Shown: positions 1-8,721, numbered from the stretch's first letter. The stretch: DNA of 31,189 nucleotides from an uncultured Macromonas sp. (GCA_946481585.1 CAMLOF010000006.1:1-31189), one strand, 5' to 3'. Notes: a model not told the origin generated them from the sequence alone. Program-made: numbers and translations.

Positions 1-954
1 GTGCGGCCCGAGATCAAGGTCATCGGCGTGCAGATGAACGACTCCGACGCGATGATGCAGTCGGTGGCGCAAGGCGAACGCGTCACCCTGCCCGACGTCG
101 GCCTGTTCAGCGACGGCACCGCCGTGAAGCTGGTGGGCGAAGAAACCTTCCGCGTGGCGCGTGGCCTGGTGGACGAGTTCATCACCGTGGACACGGACGC
201 CGTCTGCGCTGCCATCAAGGACATCTTCGTTGACACGCGCAGCATCGTTGAGCCTGCGGGCGCGCTGGCCGTGGCGGCCATCAAGAAGTACGTGGCGGCG
301 AACAAGACCAAGGGCGAGACCTACGCGGCCATCCTGTGCGGCGCAAACATGAACTTCGACCGCCTGCGCTTCGTGGCCGAGCGCGCCGAAGTGGGCGAGG
401 AGCGCGAGGCGCTGTTCGCGGTCACCATCCCCGAGGAGCGCGGCAGCTTCAAGCGCTTCCTGGAGGCCATTGGCGGCCTGCCCGGTGGCCCGCGCAACGT
501 CACCGAATTCAGCTACCGCATCAGCGACGCCAAGGTGGCCCACGTGTTCATGGGCCTGACCACCCACGGCAAGGGCGAAAGCACCAAGATTGCCACGAAC
601 TTCGAGAAACACGGCTTTGCCACGCTGGACCTGACGCACGACGACCTGGCGCAGGAGCACATCCGCCACATGGTAGGTGGCCACTCGCCGCTGGCGCAGG
701 AAGAACGCCTGCTGCGCTTCGTATTCCCGGAGCGCCCGGGCGCGCTGTTCAAGTTCCTGAGCCTGATGCGGCCCAACTGGAACATCAGCCTGTTCCACTA
801 CCGCAACCAGGGAGCTGACTACGGCCGCATTCTGGTGGGCCTGCAGGTGCCCGACAAGGACGGCAAGGCCTTCCAGAAATTTCTGGACACCCTGGGCTAC
901 CCCTATGTGGAAGAGACCCAGAACCCGGTGTTCCGGCTGTTCCTCAAGGCCTGA
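1..954 (+). CDS. ilvA: Threonine ammonia-lyase (threonine deaminase), 3' part
   Basis: This is the C-terminal 317 residues of biosynthetic threonine dehydratase, the PLP enzyme that turns threonine into 2-oxobutanoate for isoleucine synthesis. The gene enters from the left edge: the GTG at position 1 is an internal valine codon of the conserved stretch around VRPEIKVIGVQ, not a start. The end of the catalytic domain is visible (IVEPAGALAVAA, then ILCGANMNFDRLRFV). Two ACT-like regulatory repeats follow, beginning near PEERGSFKRFLEAIGG and PERPGALFKFLSLM, and the protein ends FRLFLKA. The paired ACT-like region marks the isoleucine-feedback-regulated long form (family length about 500 residues) rather than the short catabolic form. 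cobS follows after 20 bases on the same strand. The identification is firm; only the 5' end is missing. Confidence 0.95.
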   Translation: MRPEIKVIGVQMNDSDAMMQSVAQGERVTLPDVGLFSDGTAVKLVGEETFRVARGLVDEFITVDTDAVCAAIKDIFVDTRSIVEPAGALAVAAIKKYVAANKTKGETYAAILCGANMNFDRLRFVAERAEVGEEREALFAVTIPEERGSFKRFLEAIGGLPGGPRNVTEFSYRISDAKVAHVFMGLTTHGKGESTKIATNFEKHGFATLDLTHDDLAQEHIRHMVGGHSPLAQEERLLRFVFPERPGALFKFLSLMRPNWNISLFHYRNQGADYGRILVGLQVPDKDGKAFQKFLDTLGYPYVEETQNPVFRLFLKA

Positions 955-974
955 CCCACCACAGGCAGCGCAAC

Positions 975-1829
975 GTGCAAGGCATCAGGCACTTTCTGCT
1001 GGCGCTGCAGTTCTTCACGCGCATACCGGTGACCGGTGCGCTGGCACGCTGGGTGGGTTTCAGCCCCGCCATGCTGCGCGCCAGCGCCGCGCACTTCCCT
1101 GGCGTGGGCCTGGTGGTGGGTTCGGTAGCCGCCGTGGTCTACCTGTTGCTGTGCCTGCACCTGCCGGGCACCAGTGCCACGCCCTGGGCGGCGGCGGTGC
1201 TCAGCACCTTCGCCACCATCTGGGTCACCGGTGGCTTCCATGAAGACGGTCTGGCCGACCTGACCGATGGCCTGGGCGGGAGCTACAACCGCGAGCGTGC
1301 GCTGGAGATCATGAAGGACTCGCGCATCGGCGCCTTTGGTGCCATGGCGCTGGTGCTGGTGCTGCTGACCAAGGTGGTGTTGTTGGCCTTGCTGGGCCAG
1401 GTGTCGCTCAGCATTGCCGCGCTGGGCCTGGCCCTGGCCCATGTGACGTCGCGCACCTGGCCCCTGCTGACCATACGGCTGTTGCCCCATGTGGGCGACA
1501 CGGCGCAGAGCAAGTCCAAACCCCTGGCAGACCAGATAGGCAACGCGGCACTGGCCGCTGGCGCCTTGTGGTGCGCGCTGGCGGTGACTTTGGCACTGTG
1601 GCTGACCGATGCCTTGCCTGCGCACTGGAGCGGTGGCCTGCCCACGGCCCAAGCGCAAGCCGAGGTGCTGCTGTGGGGCGTGGCGGGCTCGGCCCTGGGC
1701 TGGCTGGCGGTGCACAGCCGCCTGGCCCGCCGCTTGCAAGGTTTCACCGGCGACGGCCTGGGCGCCTGCCAGCAGATCAGCGAAATCGCCGCCTACCTGG
1801 CCATGGCACTGGCCCTGGGCTGGCGCTGA
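975..1829 (+). CDS. cobS: Adenosylcobinamide-GDP ribazoletransferase (cobalamin synthase)
   Basis: This 284-residue integral membrane protein is of the CobS/CobV family. It joins alpha-ribazole (or its 5'-phosphate) to adenosylcobinamide-GDP in the last steps of vitamin B12 assembly. The signature is the acidic segment HEDGLADLTDGLGG at residues 89-102, followed by KDSRIGAFG at 114-122, the family's Mg-binding and catalytic region. Several hydrophobic segments surround it (about residues 42-62, 72-88, 122-145, 190-210). The N-terminus (FLLALQFFTRIPV) is typical, which supports the GTG start at 975. Length matches the family. cobC begins six bases after the stop, so the two are almost certainly co-transcribed. 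Confidence 0.93.
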   Translation: MQGIRHFLLALQFFTRIPVTGALARWVGFSPAMLRASAAHFPGVGLVVGSVAAVVYLLLCLHLPGTSATPWAAAVLSTFATIWVTGGFHEDGLADLTDGLGGSYNRERALEIMKDSRIGAFGAMALVLVLLTKVVLLALLGQVSLSIAALGLALAHVTSRTWPLLTIRLLPHVGDTAQSKSKPLADQIGNAALAAGALWCALAVTLALWLTDALPAHWSGGLPTAQAQAEVLLWGVAGSALGWLAVHSRLARRLQGFTGDGLGACQQISEIAAYLAMALALGWR

Positions 1830-1835
1830 CGGGCC

Positions 1836-2435
1836 ATGCAAGCCCCCCTTGAACTCTGGCTGGTGCGCCATGCGCGTGCGCTCGTGGAACCTGGCACCTG
1901 CTATGGCCGCAGCGATGTACCCGCCGACCCTACCCATACCGAAGAGACCGCCGTAGCTCTGACTGCAGCGTTGGCCAAAGTGTCTGCACCGGGCTTGATG
2001 ATTTGGTCCTCCCCCCTGCAACGAACGCAAGCATTGGCACAAGCGCTGGTGCAGCAGTGGCCTGCCGCCTTGCACATGCATACCGACCAGCGTCTGGCCG
2101 AGATGGACTTTGGTGCCTGGGAGGGGCAACCATGGAGCGCGCTGACCGCAGAAGACTTCGCCCCTTGGGACCAGAACTTTGCCCACCACCGCGTGGGTGG
2201 CGGCGAAAGCGTGGCCCAGTTCATGGGCCGGGTGGCTACCGCCTGGGACGACTGCCGCCACACCTGCCAGGAGCGGGGGATCACGCAGGTGGTGTGGATC
2301 ACGCACGCAGGCGTGGCGCGGGCGATGGCGCTGCTGCACAGAGGCGTTACCTGCCCAACGCAAGGCAGCGAGTGGCCCCGCGAAGCCCCCTCCCCAGGGC
2401 AGTGGCTGGTTCAGCATTGGCCCGCACCCGGCTGA
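1836..2435 (+). CDS. cobC: Histidine phosphatase, probable alpha-ribazole phosphatase
   Basis: This 199-residue histidine-phosphatase (phosphoglycerate-mutase-like) protein likely removes the 5'-phosphate from alpha-ribazole phosphate or adenosylcobalamin phosphate in B12 synthesis. The phosphate-binding motif is RHA at residues 11-13, with catalytic His12; the family usually has RHG. Further family marks are the GRSDVP segment at 24-29, the SSPLQRTQALA arginine motif near 58-68, the acid EMDFGAWEG near 89-96, and the second active-site histidine in ITHAGVARA at about His157. Position directly behind cobS supports the CobC assignment over the many other histidine phosphatases. A broader phosphatase role cannot be excluded from sequence alone. 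Confidence 0.87.
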   Translation: MQAPLELWLVRHARALVEPGTCYGRSDVPADPTHTEETAVALTAALAKVSAPGLMIWSSPLQRTQALAQALVQQWPAALHMHTDQRLAEMDFGAWEGQPWSALTAEDFAPWDQNFAHHRVGGGESVAQFMGRVATAWDDCRHTCQERGITQVVWITHAGVARAMALLHRGVTCPTQGSEWPREAPSPGQWLVQHWPAPG

Positions 2436-2452
2436 GCTAAGATGGCAGCGCC

Positions 2453-3388
2453 ATGTCCACCTCACCCAGTCTGGAACGCCAACTCGTCGTCGCCATCTCA
2501 TCAAGGGCGCTGTTCGACTTTGAGGAAGAAAACCTCATCTTTGAGCAGGGTGACGACCGGGCCTACATGCGTCTGCAGCTGGAAAGGCTGGAGCAGCCCG
2601 CCCGGCCCGGCGTGGCGTTCTCGCTCGTACAGAAGCTGCTGAGCTTCAACGACGCCGGCAGCAGGCGGGTAGAAGTGGTCATCCTCTCGCGCAACGACCC
2701 GGTGTCGGGCATGCGCGTGTTCCGCTCTGCCAAGCATTACGAACTGCCGATAGAGCGTGGTGTTTTTACGCGGGGCATGCCGCCGTGGCGCTACCTGCGC
2801 CCGCTGCGCGCCAACCTGTTCCTGTCAGCCCACCTGAGCGACGTGCGTGCCGCGCTGGACGCCAGCGTGCCTGCTGCGCGGGTGTACCCGCAATCGGTAC
2901 GCGCTTCAGACGCGCACCCGAACGAAGTGCGCATCGCGTTTGACGGTGATGCGGTGCTCTTTTCTGACGAAGCGGAGCGCATCTACCAGACCCAGGGGCT
3001 CAAGGGCTTCCAGCAGCATGAAGTGAGCAAGGCGGGGCAACCGCTGCCGGGCGGCCCGTTCAAGCCCTTGCTGGAGGCGCTTCACCGCCTGCAGAGCGAA
3101 GGCACGGCGCAAATGCGCATACGCACGGCGCTGGTCACCGCACGCAGCGCCCCTGCGCACGAGCGCGCCATCCGCACGCTGATGGATTGGAACATCGAGG
3201 TGGACGAGGCCATGTTCCTGGGCGGCCTGCCGAAAGGCGAATTCCTGCGCGAGTTCGAGCCCGATTTCTTCTTTGACGATCAGACGGGGCACATCGAATC
3301 GGCGGCACGCCATGTACCAGCCGGGCATGTGGCCAGCGGCGTCAGCAACCCGCTGCCAGAGGCCTCAGATCACGTTGCGCCACTGTGA
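2453..3388 (+). CDS. Cytosolic 5'-nucleotidase family protein
   Basis: This 311-residue protein resembles the 5'-nucleotidase family PF06189, HAD-like enzymes that dephosphorylate nucleoside monophosphates in the cytoplasm. Visible family features are the N-terminal SSRALFDFEEENLIFEQ segment (residues 17-33) carrying the likely nucleophile Asp22. A central FRSAKHYELPIERGVFTRG region follows, then the acidic IAFDGDAVLFSDEAE and EPDFFFDDQTGHIESA segments that would bind Mg2+. Length is normal for the family. It starts 17 bases after cobC and is probably the last gene of the ilvA-cobS-cobC transcript. Its last 24 bases overlap the 3' end of the convergent EAL-HDOD gene. A link to the cobalamin genes (handling of nucleotide loop or mononucleotides) is only a guess. 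Confidence 0.85.
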   Translation: MSTSPSLERQLVVAISSRALFDFEEENLIFEQGDDRAYMRLQLERLEQPARPGVAFSLVQKLLSFNDAGSRRVEVVILSRNDPVSGMRVFRSAKHYELPIERGVFTRGMPPWRYLRPLRANLFLSAHLSDVRAALDASVPAARVYPQSVRASDAHPNEVRIAFDGDAVLFSDEAERIYQTQGLKGFQQHEVSKAGQPLPGGPFKPLLEALHRLQSEGTAQMRIRTALVTARSAPAHERAIRTLMDWNIEVDEAMFLGGLPKGEFLREFEPDFFFDDQTGHIESAARHVPAGHVASGVSNPLPEASDHVAPL

Positions 3389-4591
3389 CAGGGCGCGCAA
3401 CAAAGCGCGGTTGACCTGATCCAGTGAAAAACCCGCTTCGGCACAAAAAGCCGAGAGGTGCTCCACCTGCTCCGGGTCTTCCATGCGGCGGGCAATGTCC
3501 AGGTAGACGTGATACGGCCCGCTTTGGCGCAAGAGGGCATCGCTCACGGCATCCGCAACCGGCACGCGCCCCAGCGCCACACCCAGGGGTTCGTTGGTCA
3601 ACTGCGCCAGGCCCGAGAACAGGCCCGTGACGTAGATTTCGGTGGCCAGGTTGTTCTGCGCGCCAGCGTTCATGAGCTGCGCCATCAACTTGCCCCGCAG
3701 CACCAGTGACTGCCTCACGGGGAACAAGTCCACGTCGGTGGCGGAACCTGGCATGAGCTCCAGCAACCAGTCGCGCAGGCGGGTCTGCCCCAGCAGGAAG
3801 AGCGCCTGACGCACGGTTTCAACCTGGCGGGTTGAGCCGAACAATGGGGAATTCACCAGCCGCAACACACGGTGCGTCAGCACCGCGTCCTGGTGGATGA
3901 GGTGTTCCACCGCGTCCATGGACGACTCGTGCATCAGCGCCTGCTGCACCCGTACCAGCGTGCGCCGGTCCACGGGCACGCCGTAGCGCTGGTGTGCCTT
4001 CAGCACGTCTTCGGCTGGCCAGCCACACACGCCCCAGCCTTTGGCATCGTCCAGCACGTGAGCCGCCAGCGCACGGGCGCCAAGGCGGTGGTAGAGCTGC
4101 TCCGGCAGCAAGGGGGTCTGCTGGGCACCGGGCTGCCCTTTCTGCTGGGCGGACACCATCGCCTGCGCCACCTGCTCGGGCCACAAGTCCAACAGGTAGC
4201 GGAAATTCTTGGCACCCGTGCCGTTGCCCAGGGGACGCGCACGCGCCAGCGGCGCACGTTGCACCAGCCGGTGACCAACACGACGGGCCAAGGCCACGGC
4301 CTGCACCACCTGGGGCGGCGTGTATTCGCCAAAGTCCGGCAGCTCCAGCCAGATCGAATCGTGCGGGTTGAAGGCAAGGGCCTGCAACAGTTGCGTTTGG
4401 TCAGTGAAGGAAACCAGCAGGAAGGGCGCGTCGTGCGACCACTCGTCTTCCAGCACCTCGAGCAGATGTGCAGCATCCACCGAATCCGGGTGCAGCGCGC
4501 GCACGCGCAGACGCACGCCGATCAGTTGGCGCTTGGGACCCCAGATGGGTTGATAGGCAAAGGTGACGTGCTCAAGGATGTTGAATGCCAT
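3365..4591 (-). CDS. Degenerate EAL-HDOD signalling protein
   Basis: This 408-residue cytoplasmic protein has the EAL-HDOD (YuxH-like) architecture. The N-terminal part (about 1-190) is an EAL-type fold beginning FAYQPIWGPKRQLIG. The catalytic Glu-Ala-Leu that should follow reads V-R-L-R, and other metal-binding residues are not recognisable, so c-di-GMP hydrolysis is unlikely. The C-terminal HDOD domain (about 205-400) shows the typical helix pair (SMDAVEHLIHQDAVLTHRVL, then NSPLFGSTRQVETVRQAL, LLGQTRLRDWL). The gene begins four bases after the flgL stop on the same strand, so it is probably the last gene of the flg operon. Family knowledge links such proteins to motility and surface signalling. 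The partner and signal here are unknown. Confidence 0.85.
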   Translation of the reverse strand: MAFNILEHVTFAYQPIWGPKRQLIGVRLRVRALHPDSVDAAHLLEVLEDEWSHDAPFLLVSFTDQTQLLQALAFNPHDSIWLELPDFGEYTPPQVVQAVALARRVGHRLVQRAPLARARPLGNGTGAKNFRYLLDLWPEQVAQAMVSAQQKGQPGAQQTPLLPEQLYHRLGARALAAHVLDDAKGWGVCGWPAEDVLKAHQRYGVPVDRRTLVRVQQALMHESSMDAVEHLIHQDAVLTHRVLRLVNSPLFGSTRQVETVRQALFLLGQTRLRDWLLELMPGSATDVDLFPVRQSLVLRGKLMAQLMNAGAQNNLATEIYVTGLFSGLAQLTNEPLGVALGRVPVADAVSDALLRQSGPYHVYLDIARRMEDPEQVEHLSAFCAEAGFSLDQVNRALLRALSQWRNVI

Positions 4592-4594
4592 ACA

Positions 4595-5890
4595 TCAGGC
4601 AATGTACTGGAAGAGCGAGAGCTTTTGCACCTGCCCGTACGATTGCAGCGCTGCCTGCAGGCCCAGCTGTTGAGACTCGAAATCCGAAATGCCTTTGACC
4701 ATGTCCAGGTCGGTGAGGTTGGAGAGCTGCTGCTCGTGTCCGACCGCGCGGTTCTTCAGTTGACCATCGATGGTCTCAGCCCGGCGCAGCCACTCGCCCA
4801 GCCGGCCGCGCACCAGTTGCAGCCGGTCCAGCCCGGTGCTCAGTTCGGCATGAGAACGGGAGAGTTCTTGCGTCAGATGGGCCTTGGAGTCGGCGGGGCC
4901 GGGGTTTTCCACGGCGTCGATGGTGCGTTGCAGAGTGGCGAACAGGTCATCAGCCTGGCTCGGGCTGACGGTGAGCTTGGCACCCGGTGCCGCGCTGCCC
5001 GAGAGGGTCAGCTGCAAACCTTCAAACTGCACGGAAGCGTTGTTGAGCTTGACAGACTCACCAGGGGTGTAGGCCCCCAGATCGGCGTTGGGCGCCAGCA
5101 CGGTAGACGTGCCCGTGCCCTTGTCGAAGCGCGTCACGCGTGCCTCCAGACGGCCCGCTGCGGCAATCACCTCGATCTCATAGCGCCCCTGTGGCGTGAC
5201 CGAACTGTCAAATGGCAGCACATTGCTGTTGATGGCGCTTGTGTCGACCACGCCGCTGGTGGCGGCGTACATGCCACCCTGGTTGTGTTCAACCACGAAG
5301 GTTCCGTTGCCCGTGAGGTTGCGCATCAACGCATGCTGACCATCCACACGGTTGGGAACACTGGTGTCGGTAGCGGCGGTTTGCCCGGCAATGGCTTGGT
5401 ATTGAACCCCTGCCGTGGCACCGTACACGTCGGCAAAAGGCTTGCCCAGGGTATTGGTCACGCCCAAGCCGCCGAGCAACGCATTGCCTTCGGTGTCCTG
5501 GGTGTTGGCCAGACTCAGCAACTGGTCGCGCAGGCTGCGCAACTCCTGCGCAATGCTGGTGCGGTCGCCGTCAGACAGCGCCGTGTTGCCTGCCTGCACC
5601 ACCAGTTCCTTGACCCGGTGCATCAGGTCCACGGCTTCGCCCATGGTGCTTTCGGCTTGCTCCAGTGCGGCCTGGGAACGCTGCAGCGCGCGCTGATCGG
5701 CTTCCACACGCATCAAGCGGTTGGACTCGCGTTCGGCCAGGGTTGCCGCCACGGGGTCGTCGGTGGCGCGCAGCACGCGCTTGCCCGCAGACAACTTTTC
5801 CTGCAGCTGTGTCAGCTCGGAAGTGCGCTGTGAGATGCGCGTGATGGTGGCATCGTAGGAATTGGCTGTGCTGACGCGAAAGTAGCTCAT
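4595..5890 (-). CDS. flgL: Flagellar hook-filament junction protein 3
   Basis: This 431-residue flagellin-like protein forms the second junction ring between hook and filament. The N-terminus MSYFRVSTANSYDATITRIS and the following LQEKLSAGKRVLRATDDPVAA are the conserved D0/D1 helix of FlgL. The C-terminus (DLDMVKGISDFESQQLGLQAALQSYGQVQKLSLFQYI) is the matching helix. The reading frame is open to a TTG at 5908 that overlaps the flgK stop. I chose the ATG at 5890 because it gives the family N-terminus and has a GGAGAG ribosome site six bases upstream. It is secreted by the flagellar export machine without a signal peptide, with FlgN as expected chaperone. It directly follows flgK and precedes the EAL-HDOD gene. 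Confidence 0.96.
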   Translation of the reverse strand: MSYFRVSTANSYDATITRISQRTSELTQLQEKLSAGKRVLRATDDPVAATLAERESNRLMRVEADQRALQRSQAALEQAESTMGEAVDLMHRVKELVVQAGNTALSDGDRTSIAQELRSLRDQLLSLANTQDTEGNALLGGLGVTNTLGKPFADVYGATAGVQYQAIAGQTAATDTSVPNRVDGQHALMRNLTGNGTFVVEHNQGGMYAATSGVVDTSAINSNVLPFDSSVTPQGRYEIEVIAAAGRLEARVTRFDKGTGTSTVLAPNADLGAYTPGESVKLNNASVQFEGLQLTLSGSAAPGAKLTVSPSQADDLFATLQRTIDAVENPGPADSKAHLTQELSRSHAELSTGLDRLQLVRGRLGEWLRRAETIDGQLKNRAVGHEQQLSNLTDLDMVKGISDFESQQLGLQAALQSYGQVQKLSLFQYIA

Positions 5891-5904
5891 GTTGGCTCTC
5901 CGGT

Positions 5905-7839
5905 TCAACTGAAGGTCTGCAGCAGGGTGTCGAAAAGCGACTGCGCCGTCTGCAGGAATTTGGCCGAGGCCTGGTATGCCTGCTGGAATTGAAGCAGACG
6001 CGCGGCCTCTTCGTCCAGGTTGACGCCAGCCTGGTTCGCTCGCGCACTTTCGGCAGCTTCAGCCACGCCAGACGAAAACTCCGCAGCGGACTTGGCGCTC
6101 TGGATACTGGACGACACTGCCGAGAACACGGGAATGTAACCGTCTGACAGCGTGTAGCCGTCCAGCGCCACCGCGTCGCGCAGCGCCAGCAGCGCCTGAC
6201 CGTTGCCTGCGTTCTGGGTGATGGTTTCACCTGCCGCAGGCGGGCGCACGGTGAACACATCGCCCACGGTGGGCGCACCACGCAATGTCAGGCGAAAGCC
6301 GTCCACTTCGATAGGCTGACCAGAGGTGAATGGCACCACCGTCGTTCCACCGTCTGTGGTGTAGCCGCCGCTGACGAATTCGATGGTCGTACCCGTCCAG
6401 CCGCCGGGCGGCGTCTGCCCGCCCGGGCGGTAGAGGGACTCCACCTCCAGCGTGCCAGAGTTGTCAGGGTCAGCCTCCACCAACACCGGGCTGGCCACAG
6501 CCAATTGCGACGGCGAAGTGAGCGCCACCCGCATCTGCTGAGCCACGTTGGCAAAGGGCCTCAGCAGTATCTGGTCGCCTACAGCGCCAGAGGTGGTCTG
6601 CGTCAACCGCAGGCCATCAAAGTTGAGGAAGTTGCCCGGTGCTGCGGGGAAGGACACATCCACCGCGGTGCTGGACGAAAAATCCGTCCCGTCGAAATAC
6701 TTGCCGTCGCTCAGGCGGCGTATCTGCACCTGGTTGGCTGCGGTGTAAGAAACCGTGTAGTCGCTGGCCTGGAACTCGGTGGGAGCATCCAGGTTGGAAG
6801 GGTCCACCGCCAATGACAGCACTGCTGCCACCGATGGCTCCTGGATGACGGATGTACTGAAATTGATCGATCCGAACAGCGCCTGCCCCGCGTTGCCATT
6901 CAAATCGATACCGGCCATGTGCTGGCGGTTGGTGAGTTCTGCCATCGACAGGGCCAAGCGACCCAGCTGGTTGCGTACGTCCCCCACGTCGTTGTTGTAG
7001 AACTGCAGCAGGCCAGCCAGTTCACCGCCACCCAGCAGGTCGTTGTTGATGCGGGCGTTGGAACTGCCCAGCGAAAGCGACAGGCGCCCGGCCACGTCTG
7101 CCGTGGGCGGGTTGACCAGCTGGTTGGCCGAACTGCCCAGCACCAGCGGATAGCTGCCCGCGATGAACACCGTCAGCGACTGGTCATCCGCCTGGAGCGT
7201 GTTGGTCTGCACATACTTGTTCAAATCGCGGATGAGCTTGTCGCGCTGGTCCAGCAGGTCGTTGGGGCTGCGCCCAGAGCCGGACGCTTCAACGATCTTC
7301 TGGTTCAGCGCGGCAATGTCCTTGGCAATCCGGTTGACGCTGCCGATGCCCGCCTCGATCTGGGTGCGCGTGGTCACGGTCAGTTCGTCGAGCTGACTGG
7401 CCGTCTGGCGCATGCGTCCGGCAATCTCCTCGGCAGTGGTCAGCACCACGCCACGCGCAGTCTGGTTGGTGGGCGAGGCCACCACATCGGCCCAGGAGTT
7501 CAAGAAACTGTTGAGCTGCTTGCCCATGCCATCGTCACCCATGGGAAACAACTGCTCCAGTTGTTGCAGGCGCGAATAGCGGATGGAGTCTGCAGACGCG
7601 GACGCCTGGCTGAGGTTGGCTTCGCGGGTCAGGAAGGTGCTGTAGCTGCGCTCAATGCCAGCCACCTCCACGCCCTTGCCGTAGTAGCCATTGCCGAAGA
7701 GCTGCCCCGGTACCTGCTGCAACTGCACCGTCTGGCGTGAATAGCCTTCGGTGTTGACGTTGGCGATGTTGTGACCAATGACCTGCAAGGCGGCCATGTT
7801 GGTGGTCAATGCGCGGCTGGCGATGTTGAGGCTGCTCAC
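5905..7839 (-). CDS. flgK: Flagellar hook-filament junction protein 1
   Basis: This 644-residue hook-associated protein HAP1 caps the hook and connects it to FlgL and the filament. The N-terminal axial motif is clear: SLNIASRALTTNMAALQVIG, then HNIANVNTEGYSRQTV, the NLANxxTxGY class motif. FlgK-specific sequence continues with a long heptad-like region (LQQLEQLFPMGDDGMGKQLNSFL), and the C-terminus VNLDEEAARLLQFQQAYQASAKFLQTAQSLFDTLL is diagnostic. The start is GTG at 7839, with an AAGGAAG ribosome site just upstream. It lies 18 bases after flgJ, and no sigma-28-like promoter was seen in that gap or in the last 100 bases of flgJ. It may therefore depend on transcription from further upstream. 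Confidence 0.96.
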   Translation of the reverse strand: MSSLNIASRALTTNMAALQVIGHNIANVNTEGYSRQTVQLQQVPGQLFGNGYYGKGVEVAGIERSYSTFLTREANLSQASASADSIRYSRLQQLEQLFPMGDDGMGKQLNSFLNSWADVVASPTNQTARGVVLTTAEEIAGRMRQTASQLDELTVTTRTQIEAGIGSVNRIAKDIAALNQKIVEASGSGRSPNDLLDQRDKLIRDLNKYVQTNTLQADDQSLTVFIAGSYPLVLGSSANQLVNPPTADVAGRLSLSLGSSNARINNDLLGGGELAGLLQFYNNDVGDVRNQLGRLALSMAELTNRQHMAGIDLNGNAGQALFGSINFSTSVIQEPSVAAVLSLAVDPSNLDAPTEFQASDYTVSYTAANQVQIRRLSDGKYFDGTDFSSSTAVDVSFPAAPGNFLNFDGLRLTQTTSGAVGDQILLRPFANVAQQMRVALTSPSQLAVASPVLVEADPDNSGTLEVESLYRPGGQTPPGGWTGTTIEFVSGGYTTDGGTTVVPFTSGQPIEVDGFRLTLRGAPTVGDVFTVRPPAAGETITQNAGNGQALLALRDAVALDGYTLSDGYIPVFSAVSSSIQSAKSAAEFSSGVAEAAESARANQAGVNLDEEAARLLQFQQAYQASAKFLQTAQSLFDTLLQTFS

Positions 7840-7857
7840 GTGGTCTTCCTTTCAGCC

Positions 7858-8721
7858 TCAGGCCTGTGCACGCTGCAAATTCAGCGTGGCGTTGATGGCT
7901 CGGCTGAGCTTGGCCGCGTACTGCGGGTCGGTGGCGTAGCCGCCTTGCTGCAGGCTGGAGGCAAAGCCCTGCACCGAATGCAGGTTCTGCATGGCCTGCG
8001 CGTAGCGCGGGCTGTTGCTGATCAGGCGGGCGTAATCCCGGAAGGAGTCGGCATAGGAGTCGTAGGCGCGAAACTTTGCCGTCATCTTGCGCGGCTCGCC
8101 GTTGACATATTCCGTGGTGGTGACTTCGGCAACCTTGCCCTTCCACCCCGGCCCGGCCTTGATGCCGAACAGGTTGAAGGCGTTGCTGCCATCCGCATGT
8201 CGGATCTCGCCCCGGCCCCAGCCGGTCTCGTGCCCGGCCTGACCGATCATGAAGCTGGCCGGAATACCCGTTTCGCGCGAGACCTGCTGTGCCGCATCGC
8301 GGTGCTGGTTCACAAAGTTGGCCTGGCTCACCGTGGGCCGCAGCGCACCCGGCGTGGCGCGCACGCTGGCGTCGCTCTGCTGCCCGGCGCCTGCCGGACT
8401 CACCGGCGACACCTGCTGCGACAGCTGCTTTTCGATCATCTCGCTCAGGCCGCCCGGCATGCCCGTCATCATCTGAGCCCACTGCTGGTCGAGCAGTTGC
8501 GTGCCCAGGTCGCCCTCTTCGCTGTCCATCAGGCCACTTTTCATGCTGGCGTCGCGCATGCTCTTGAGCAGCTCCTGCATGAACAGGGCTTCAAACTGGC
8601 GCGCCGTTTCCTTGATGGCCGAGCGGGCATCCTTGCCCGCCTGGGCATTGAGGCTGTTCAGCGCCTTGGAATCGACGGCCAGGCCGCGCTGATTCGCCAG
8701 GCTCAGGGTTGAGGGGTTCAT
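7858..8721 (-). CDS. flgJ: Rod-cap protein with C-terminal peptidoglycan hydrolase domain
   Basis: This 287-residue dual-domain protein has an N-terminal rod-capping domain (about residues 30-105, with ETARQFEALFMQELLKSMR and the following GLMDSEEGDLGTQLLDQQ). A glucosaminidase-type domain (about 130-285) cuts peptidoglycan so the rod can cross the wall. The probable catalytic Glu165 lies in GHETGWG, followed by SNAFNLFGIK, both hallmarks of the hydrolase family. The QQGGYATDPQYAAKLSRAI end is typical of gamma/beta FlgJ. It is exported through the flagellar system and has no signal peptide. The ATG overlaps the flgI stop by four bases (ATGA), suggesting translational coupling. Confidence 0.95.
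   Translation of the reverse strand: MNPSTLSLANQRGLAVDSKALNSLNAQAGKDARSAIKETARQFEALFMQELLKSMRDASMKSGLMDSEEGDLGTQLLDQQWAQMMTGMPGGLSEMIEKQLSQQVSPVSPAGAGQQSDASVRATPGALRPTVSQANFVNQHRDAAQQVSRETGIPASFMIGQAGHETGWGRGEIRHADGSNAFNLFGIKAGPGWKGKVAEVTTTEYVNGEPRKMTAKFRAYDSYADSFRDYARLISNSPRYAQAMQNLHSVQGFASSLQQGGYATDPQYAAKLSRAINATLNLQRAQA

Noticed and set aside
903..2504. A 533-codon minus-strand open frame opposite cobS and cobC
   Set aside because: The plus-strand proteins carry intact family motifs; the antisense product is compositional noise.
3872..5833. A 653-codon plus-strand open frame opposite flgL and the EAL-HDOD gene
   Set aside because: Low-information His/Gln/Leu-rich translation with no family pattern; the minus-strand genes are certain.
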